A DNA stretch of 64,000 nt from Amoeboaphelidium occidentale (taxonomy: Eukaryota > Aphelidiomycota > Aphelidea), in contig JALGPX010000014.1 in assembly GCA_023515795.1 (NCBI GenBank), forward strand, positions 153,568 to 217,567, given 5' to 3'. A program made the translations under genes and the position numbers. Position 1 is the stretch's first letter, and each line of letters opens with the position of its first letter. Shown piece after piece: positions 57,792 through 64,000 of the stretch. The notes under the pieces were generated by a model. It saw only the letters and a list, made by a program, of their open reading frames with translations. It was not told where the DNA came from and did no database searches.

Positions 57792-58829
57792 GTTTGGGAT
57801 TCAAATCGCTAAAAACGGTGGCGTCGAAGTTATGGAGTATCTTAGCACGTTGGCTAAACCAGTGCCTTCTAATGGGCAGGTTCTTGTTAAGAATGCATTC
57901 GCTGGAGTGAATTATATCGATACTTATCATCGCAGTGGTTTATATCCTGTTAAGTTTCCGCTAATTCTTGGTCGCGAAGGAAGTGGGATAGTTGATGAAG
58001 TCGGTCCAGGCGTTACAAAGTTCAAGAAGGGAGATCGCGTTGCTTATTTTGCACAGGGGTCTTACGCTGAGTACACTGCTGCTCCTGTTTCGACGACTGC
58101 TCTACTTCCAAATTCTTGCAAGTTCGAAGATGGTTCGATCGCGATAGTTTCTGGCCTTACAGCTCTGATGTTAAGTAGGAAGGTTTATTCTGTTGACTCA
58201 AATGATGTTGTTTTGGTTCATGTAAGTCCAAGTTCGTGGAAGGTTAATGTCTAGGCTGCTGCTGGTGGAATAGGTCAATTGTTGTGTCAGATATGCAAGC
58301 ATCATGGCGCGAAGGTAATTGGCACTACTTCTACTGCGGAAAAGGCCAAGGTAGCTAAAGAAGCTGGTGCAGATCATGTTATTCTGTATACCGAGCAGAA
58401 TGTGCAAGAGGAAGTCAACAAAATTACGAACGGTCAAGGAGTTTCCGTTGTATTTGACGGGGTTGGTAAGACAACATTTGACATAAGTTTGTCATGTTTG
58501 AGAAGACGTGGTTGGTTAATTTGCTTCGGTAATGCTAGTGGCAAGCCAGAACCTTTTGATATTCTTCGATTGACTAAACAGGGTTCCGTTACTCTTTGCA
58601 GGCCGACTCTCTTTGACTACATAGACACAGAAGAAAGATTTACACAAAGTATGTTCATGTTCACGATAATAGTTTATTTTTAGTGATGGATGACTTGATG
58701 CAAAATTATGTTTCAAAGAATGTGATTAAATTTGATATCACTGAAATTCTGCCTTTGAGCGAAGCACGTAAAGCACATGAAAAGCTTGAGGGAAGACAGA
58801 CTACCGGAAAGATTGTTTTGAAAATCTGA
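57790..58829 (+). CDS. Zeta-crystallin-like NADPH:quinone oxidoreductase
   Basis: Exons 57790-58221, 58255-58648 and 58684-58829 with introns of 33 and 35 nt give 323 aa. The start MFGIQIAKNGGVEVMEYLS aligns with the usual start of the family; the frame is open back to an ATG at 57727, but that extension is hydrophobic and family-atypical. Motifs are NAFAGVNYIDTYHRSGLYP, LGREGSGIVDEVG, then AAAGGIGQLLCQ (NADPH-binding, completed by splicing), VVFDGVGK and GRQTTGKIVLKI at the end. No structural zinc lobe is seen, as expected for quinone reductases of the MDR superfamily (yeast Zta1). The start codon overlaps the inferred kinesin start on the opposite strand. Confidence 0.9.
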
Positions 58830-58965
58830 GCAGCAAACCTTGTTAAATTTCAAGGGACAATAAACGAGATGGTTGTGCCTAAACATTGAACTCCACATGT
58901 ACAATCTATTTAACTTCCTTTTCTTACTACTAAAATTTGAAACTTTTAAAACTAAAGAATCTATA

Positions 58966-60686
58966 TCAAGTAGAATCCTTATTTAAGTCGCTTGCCGTCT
59001 TTTTCACAAGCTCAAAGTAAAGCGCTTTCCAATGTTCTACTTCAATCTTCAGTTGTTCAATCTCTTTTATAGTAGGGTCTTCGATAGGTGATGGGGTTTC
59101 GAGTATTACAATAGGTTCTTCTGCGACCGTTTCGACAGTTTGTTTTTGAACGTCAACAACTTTCTGCGCAACTACAGATTCCGACATGAACAAATCTAAG
59201 ATCAAATTCTGTACATTATCATCTAGCTTTGCATTATTTAGCATTTTATCGAATGACTTAATCACTCCAGCTTTAACTGTTGTTTTGGCTGCACTGTAAA
59301 TGTTGTGTTTGAACCACTGCTCGTAGTTGCTATCAAATTCATGAGTAGCGCGATGAAGAAATGTGACAATCCATGAAATTATATCAGAATTCTTTTCTAC
59401 AGTCCGTTCCATTAGTAATAGACTTGGTTCAATGTTCATGATACTCTCTTTGGTCGGATTGTACGTTAGCCAGTCGAAAAGCAGAGCTAATTTCATTGAG
59501 TCTGATATTGTTCTTTTTGAGTTCCTTAATAATTTTCCTATAAGGGCGTAACGAGGAATTACACTTGAAGCTAACAGACTGTTGCTCGGATGAAATCCTC
59601 CAATAATGAATCTAATTGCATCGGAAAATATAGAGTCAGTTCCTGGGCTTCCGAAATACGTTTCCAGGAACCAGTTAACATAAAAATCATCGTTGTCTCC
59701 CCATTTGACCTAAAATGTTATCATCAAATCTAAAATTACATTCTGCATTATAAAAAGGAGCTGTTTTTCTATCTGGAAACTTGTCCGAACTTGGTGATAC
59801 TGTTTCGATGTTGGCGTGTGCAGAAGAATTTCCAACGATGTACAACCAGGAATACTCCCTGTATTAGCAACGATTTCTTTTAGCAGGGATTCTAATTGCG
59901 GAATATGCCTCAAATCCAACAATGCTCTTATTAAATCACGCCCAATTTTAGCGCAATCCACAAAACGTGTCCTCAGCATCTCTTCACAATAAAGAATCTC
60001 GGAATTCTTTAAGTCTGTAATAGTATCATGTGCAACCAAACACCGCAGGAAAACGTAAACACTCATTGAAACTATCTTTGGATGCCGTAAAACCCAAATC
60101 TTGTGTTTGTTCAGTAACCCTAAAACGATCTTGACTATTGCAATGCTTGATGAACTGAGATCACATCCAGATACGTTCCTTAGCAGCTTAAAAATCACCA
60201 CGTCCATCTCGGGTATCTGTTTGCCAAGGAGTTGATCAATTAACCAGAAAAGTTGATGTTTCGCATGTATCTGCATAAACGGGAATACTTCGCCACAGAA
60301 GTGCAGCATGTACTGCACAATACCTCTAAAATTGTCCCACACAAATACCGACAGAAACATAAAGTAGTCATTTCCTATGGATTTTAATTTCAGTAAAGAG
60401 GAAAGGGTACCTCGATCCTTGTCGGTGAGTAAACCGTACAGAAGAGCGTTAACGACTTGCTTTTTACGAGCTGAATTCTGAGATGCTAATTGTGACTGAA
60501 GCGCCGACATAAGGTCAAGCTCAGAATCATCATTTTCAAGCAAAGGCTTCAGGTACTCGAAATCGCGCTCTAATTCCTAAAAAAGAACATAAGCGCTACA
60601 GAAGGCTGCGAGGCTACTTTGTCAATTTTATCCTCCTCTTGGAAGATATCGTAAGCGAAAATTTTTGATGCAAAGTCGAGAGACAT
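58966..60686 (-). CDS. INTS3: Integrator complex subunit 3 homologue (SOSS-A), short form
   Basis: Exons 60618-60686, 59740-60576 and 58966-59709 with introns of 41 and 30 nt give 549 aa. The INTS3 N-terminal domain is well matched: KKQVVNALLYGLLTD, HQLFWLIDQLLGKQIPEMDVVIFKLLRNVSG, LNKHKIWVLRHPKIVSMSVYVFLR, CAKIGRDLIRALLDLRHIPQLESLLKEI, then IRFIIGGFHPSN, IPRYALIGKLL and SMKLALLFDWLTYNPTKESIMNIEPSLLLMER. Splicing of the 30-nt intron joins MQN to VKWGDNDDFYVNWF in register with homologues. Human INTS3 (about 1040 aa) continues with a C-terminal domain for INTS6 and SOSS contacts that is missing here; the protein ends in a short acidic linker and a coiled coil. Roles in animals are snRNA 3' processing and transcription attenuation, and ssDNA sensing in SOSS. 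Confidence 0.85.
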
Positions 60687-61013
60687 CACTGAATCGTTGT
60701 AAGAAAATGTTGCGCAGAAAGCACTAACCGTCTTATAGACAAGTCTTCGCTTTTAAACATGTAATAATACATAAAAAATAGCATTCGCTTCTTAATATCT
60801 TTCACAGTTACACACAATTTCAAACTAATGGAAGCGCTATTGAAGATATAAATGCTTCCAGTGATTCTTACTGGAGCCAGGCTGGTGTTAGCGAGCAATC
60901 ATCCAGCTCGATATCAAGGCCTTATCGTCACAGAATGAGCAGTTTTTTTCTGAAGTGCCAATAAAGCCAGCGCATAAGTGCCGAATGCTCAAATTCTTTC
61001 TTCGAAACAACTA
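60687..61013. other. Divergent promoter region INTS3 / K+ channel
   Basis: This 327-bp spacer is long for a divergent pair in this window. A 71-codon minus-strand frame lies at 60686-60898 (MLANTSLAPVRITGS) but cannot be spliced in phase to INTS3 and has no recognisable domain. No other element was seen. Confidence 0.5.
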
Positions 61014-62865
61014 ATGGCTGATCATCATGAGAACACACAGCCTTCTAATGTTCAACAGACAGTAAATGATGATCATCAGTTCTCACCAACAGATATTCCA
61101 CTTGGAGTGAGGATCAATATCGAGGATTTGAATGATCATGAGTCAAATGAAAGGTTGGCTTTCTTGATTTCTTACAAGCTTATGTAAAAGGGACATAAAA
61201 AGTGCACCATCTGTAGACAACGAAAATGAAAAAAGAGTCAGTGATACCATTAATGATAGTTCTATACATGCACGGCCTGATTCTGATGATTACTCTTTTG
61301 AGGGCTTGTCACATCGTAGGAAGGCCTTTGATCTGGCCAAAATGTCTGAAATGCAAAAGAAGCTTTACTATTTCTTTGAAGAACCTGTGGGGATACCTGC
61401 TAAATGCTTTCAGTTTCTCTCGTACTTCCTGATCTTGTACAGTACTATTGAGGTGGCCGTCGAGACTTTACCGGAATTTACGTCACCAGATGGATCGAGT
61501 TTCCTACCTACTATGCCAGGAATGTAAATTTCAATACTTTTAACGTTATAATTTAGTTTCGCGATGGAGTGTTTCATATTTATCGTTTGGTCTGTTGAAC
61601 TTCTTGGTCGAATTTATGCGTCGACTAATCGGATTCTTTTCTGGTCGGATATACTCAACTGGGTTGACCTTGTGGCAATATTACCGTTCTTCTTCTCTTT
61701 ATTTAAAATTTCTGACCCGTTCCTACAGAATCTGGCGAGGATCTTGCGATTGACTCGAGTCACAAAAGCTGTTAAGCTTGCGCGGTACTCAGAAGGTGTG
61801 AGGCTAGGAAGTAGAGCATTAGCCAGAAGTATGGATGCAATCTGGATGTTATTATTTTTCTTATTCTTGTCGGTATTATTCTCATCATCAATAATGTTTT
61901 GGGTGGAAAGAGGCACTTGGAATGCAGCTGAAAGGAAATGGATTAGAGTAGATGGAACACCATCGCCCTTTAGTTCTATACCGGTTGGATTTTATTGGTC
62001 AATGGTGACCTTGGCGACGGTAGGTTATGGAGACGTTGTTCCTATTACTCGTAACTTTTTTCGATGATGCACAATATAACATTTAGCGCTGGGAAAATTT
62101 GTGGCTAGTCTTACAATGATTCTTTCCATTATGATAATCGCGTTACCAACTTCGATTATTGGTTCAAACTTTATAGCCGAGTGGCAAATATATCAGCAAC
62201 AGGTGTTACAGAAAAAAATGAGGAACTTCAAACTACAAGCTCAAAAAAGCTCTGAAGAAACATCGGAATTAGACATTGTTTCTAGTAGGGATAGATTTCG
62301 GCTTGTGACTGAGCAAAACATCATCATGGTGCAAGCAATCGGCGAAATTCAAGAGAAGCTTAATGATCTCAATCCACCGCAGTACTATCAGCTTTACAAG
62401 GTTCATAAAGCAAAATGCAGGATGCTACAACTAAAGCTGGAGGATTCAGAAAAAGAGACACAAAAGTGGAAAATGAAATTCTCGGAACTCAAGAAGAGAC
62501 ATCGATCAAGCATAGATTTTGTTGATCAGAGCCGAGATCATCTTAACTTTGACGGGTTTGACGCACAATCCCATGAAACTCACGTCCTCGCTCCTTCAAG
62601 TGCGATCTCGAACTTTCAGCGAACCTCTAAAAATATCTACAAGGGTGCCAAGAAAATAATATCTCATATTCGACCTCACGGACATGATGACCTGGATGAA
62701 TCTATGAGCCATCATTCCAAAGATCACAAAATGGCCAGATTTCTAACCCTTGATCCAGAGTTGTTAGATCACAGCCAAAAAATCGGAACAGAACGAGCAG
62801 ATTCACAAGAAGTTACAAATAATTCCGAAAACAAAGATCAAGTAGAAAAATTGGACGATATTTAA
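61014..62865 (+). CDS. Voltage-gated K+ channel (Kv-type, six transmembrane segments)
   Basis: Exons 61014-61153, 61191-61523, 61557-62050 and 62087-62865 with introns of 37 (donor GTTGGC), 33 and 36 nt give 581 aa. Segments in order: S1 CFQFLSYFLILYSTIEVAV, S2 CFIFIVWSVELLGRIYA, S3 NWVDLVAILPFFFSLF, S4 RILRLTRVTKAVKLAR with basic residues every third position, S5 IWMLLFFLFLSVLFSSSIMFW, pore helix and filter SMVTLATVGYGDVVP, and S6 SLTMILSIMIIALPTSIIGSNF with a PTS gate motif. The cytosolic C terminus has a coiled coil. The N terminus lacks a T1 domain. Kv channels set membrane potential. They are absent from common yeasts but occur in zoosporic fungi and their relatives. The first exon lies in a polar leader starting MADHHENTQPSN. 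Confidence 0.88.
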
Positions 62866-62870
62866 CGCTT

Positions 62871-64000
62871 TTATGAATAGACCGAGTCATTGTCATTACT
62901 AGGTTTTTCGCCTGTCAAAGCGCTATCCAATTGAATGTTGTCAAACTCTTCCTTTGTCTCCTCGTCCTCTTGCTCCTTCTGTATTTCTGGTTTTGGCGGC
63001 TCGTCGTCAGGATCAAAGGATTTCAATACTTCATCAAGAGCAGATTCTCTCCTCTCGATTTCTGGGGGATCTTCAGATTCACTTCTCGGAGATATGATGT
63101 CGGTCTCAGAAGAAGCAGGCTTTAATGTTCCATTCAAGAATATTTCATTGAACGAGCACACCAAGTCTTTCATTAATCTCGATGCATGTCTATCTGGAGA
63201 AGCCGCATTTAAATCAAGTTGCTTTGGTCGAAGAAATAAGTCGCCCCAGAAATTGAATATGGTTCCTAATTGAGCGGTTTGTTCCGAAATGCTGTCATCC
63301 TTGTCTTCATCCGAAATAAGAATTTTGTTAAAGCAATGCACTAGATACTTCAAAGTATGGAAATGTGGGATAGGCAAGTTCAAAATTAATTCTCGAACAG
63401 AATCCGTTCTTTTGTTGTCGTCAGCGTCACCAGACTTTGACAAGTACAACGTTTTGAACGCTTCATAATCATCAAACAACAGTAAAGGAACAGGAAGCTC
63501 CATAAGGTATCTTCGAAGAACAGCCAACAATGCAGGAAGTGAATATGATGAAGTTAAATCTGGCACTCCGATTTCTTCTGGAGAATCAAGTAACTTCTTA
63601 ACTTTGATAGTCTCAGAAGGAGAAACATCCAGTGACTGCATGAAAAGAGAAAACATATAGCCGCAATCTTCAACTTTTGCCTTATTCGTTAGACATGTGC
63701 AAATATTTCTGACAATCCAAGGAACAGTCACGCCAAAGAGTTTGTAGTGATCTTCCACGCTTACCCCAAACAACGATGTGGATGCTACATTGACATAATA
63801 ATCTTTGAACATAATAGTAGGAGGCCTAATCATTCCAGATCTAAATCTCTCGACAAGAGAATCAATCTCTTTCTCGGGAACCACAGTCTCTAATCCCACT
63901 TGGATAGTGCTTGACACTCTTTGAAGAGATAATCCCAAGCCATTGAGAGCCGTTGATACCGTTATCATGGCTTGTTTTTCTGAACCTATTCTGGACAGTT
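62871..64000 (-). CDS. RhoGAP-like protein, C-terminal part (5' end outside window)
   Basis: The minus-strand frame is open from a TAA at 62871-62873 to the right edge; an internal ATG at 63968 would give 365 aa, but the frame continues upstream so the gene is treated as partial. After a helical segment (MITVSTALNGLGLSLQRVSS) comes a RhoGAP fold: LFGVSVEDHYKLFGVTVPWIVRNICTCL, then SSYSLPALLAVLRRYLMELPVPLLLFDDYEAF and FHTLKYLVHCFNKI. The position of the arginine finger (G-I-F-R-V-S-G in active proteins) reads DCGYMFSLFMQS, so catalytic activity is doubtful. The acidic tail (DDEPPKPEIQKEQEDEETKEE) may be disordered. An upstream F-BAR or BAR domain is possible. The stop lies 5 bp from the K+ channel stop. 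Confidence 0.75.
   Translation of the reverse strand, partial: LSRIGSEKQAMITVSTALNGLGLSLQRVSSTIQVGLETVVPEKEIDSLVERFRSGMIRPPTIMFKDYYVNVASTSLFGVSVEDHYKLFGVTVPWIVRNICTCLTNKAKVEDCGYMFSLFMQSLDVSPSETIKVKKLLDSPEEIGVPDLTSSYSLPALLAVLRRYLMELPVPLLLFDDYEAFKTLYLSKSGDADDNKRTDSVRELILNLPIPHFHTLKYLVHCFNKILISDEDKDDSISEQTAQLGTIFNFWGDLFLRPKQLDLNAASPDRHASRLMKDLVCSFNEIFLNGTLKPASSETDIISPRSESEDPPEIERRESALDEVLKSFDPDDEPPKPEIQKEQEDEETKEEFDNIQLDSALTGEKPSNDNDSVYS

Noticed and set aside
60686-60898. 71-codon minus-strand frame upstream of INTS3
   Set aside because: A GTTAGT...TTCAG junction to INTS3 exists but the phase does not fit, and the peptide matches no family.

Overview
The window is nuclear DNA of a small-genome eukaryote, most likely an early-diverging fungus or a close relative (rozellid, aphelid or other reduced zoosporic lineage). 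The exact lineage cannot be fixed from the sequence alone. The clues are spliceosomal introns of only 30-62 nt (28 inferred, median 37), about 34 genes in 64 kb with intergenic spacers that are often under 60 bp, and fungal-type orthologues (HIR3, TRS85, RRP12, MCM1-type MADS factor). Beside these sit genes that yeasts lack: an Integrator INTS3 homologue, a voltage-gated K+ channel and an animal-like 4-hydroxybutyrate/acetyl CoA-transferase. A holocytochrome c synthase, mitoribosomal uS2m, ATP synthase subunit e, a twin-cysteine EMI1-like protein and a peroxisomal ABC transporter imply respiring mitochondria and peroxisomes.

Layout. 1-0.6 kb: 3' end of a PAN-domain repeat protein, then 1.66 kb with no supported gene. 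2.3-20.6 kb: a dense housekeeping block, namely calnexin, UBA2, mitoribosomal uS2m, SPX-ankyrin-GDPD (GDE1), a small unknown gene, ABCD transporter, EMI1-like, PCC1, CoA-transferase, holocytochrome c synthase, pantothenate kinase, TatD-type hydrolase, NOB1 and RAD1. 20.6-28 kb: a looser, accessory-looking island with an NTPase plus PD-(D/E)XK nuclease gene (Crinkler/transposon-type) and four unrecognised secreted or membrane proteins. 28-43.5 kb: a large USP-type deubiquitinase, TRAPP subunit TRS85/TRAPPC8 and histone chaperone subunit HIR3/CABIN1; the first two carry an island of trinucleotide repeats. 43.5-64 kb: a secreted ankyrin protein, MCM1-like factor, a same-strand ribosome-biogenesis run (RRP12, UTP12, PRP43), ATP synthase e, kinesin-6, quinone oxidoreductase, INTS3, a Kv channel and the 3' part of a RhoGAP-like gene.

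Genes abut to an extreme degree. Divergent pairs have 17-51 bp between start codons, and in one pair the two start codons appear to overlap in a CATG. Convergent stops lie as little as 5 bp apart, and one same-strand pair overlaps by 8 nt. UTRs and promoters must therefore lie inside neighbouring genes.

The assembly contains seven single 'n' characters (21072, 21474, 22685, 30520, 32274, 33434, 33889). Each is flanked by two near-identical copies of 160-320 bp that differ by microsatellite length or a few substitutions. These look like two alleles of one locus placed head to tail by the scaffolder, not real tandem duplications, so the affected gene models are inflated.
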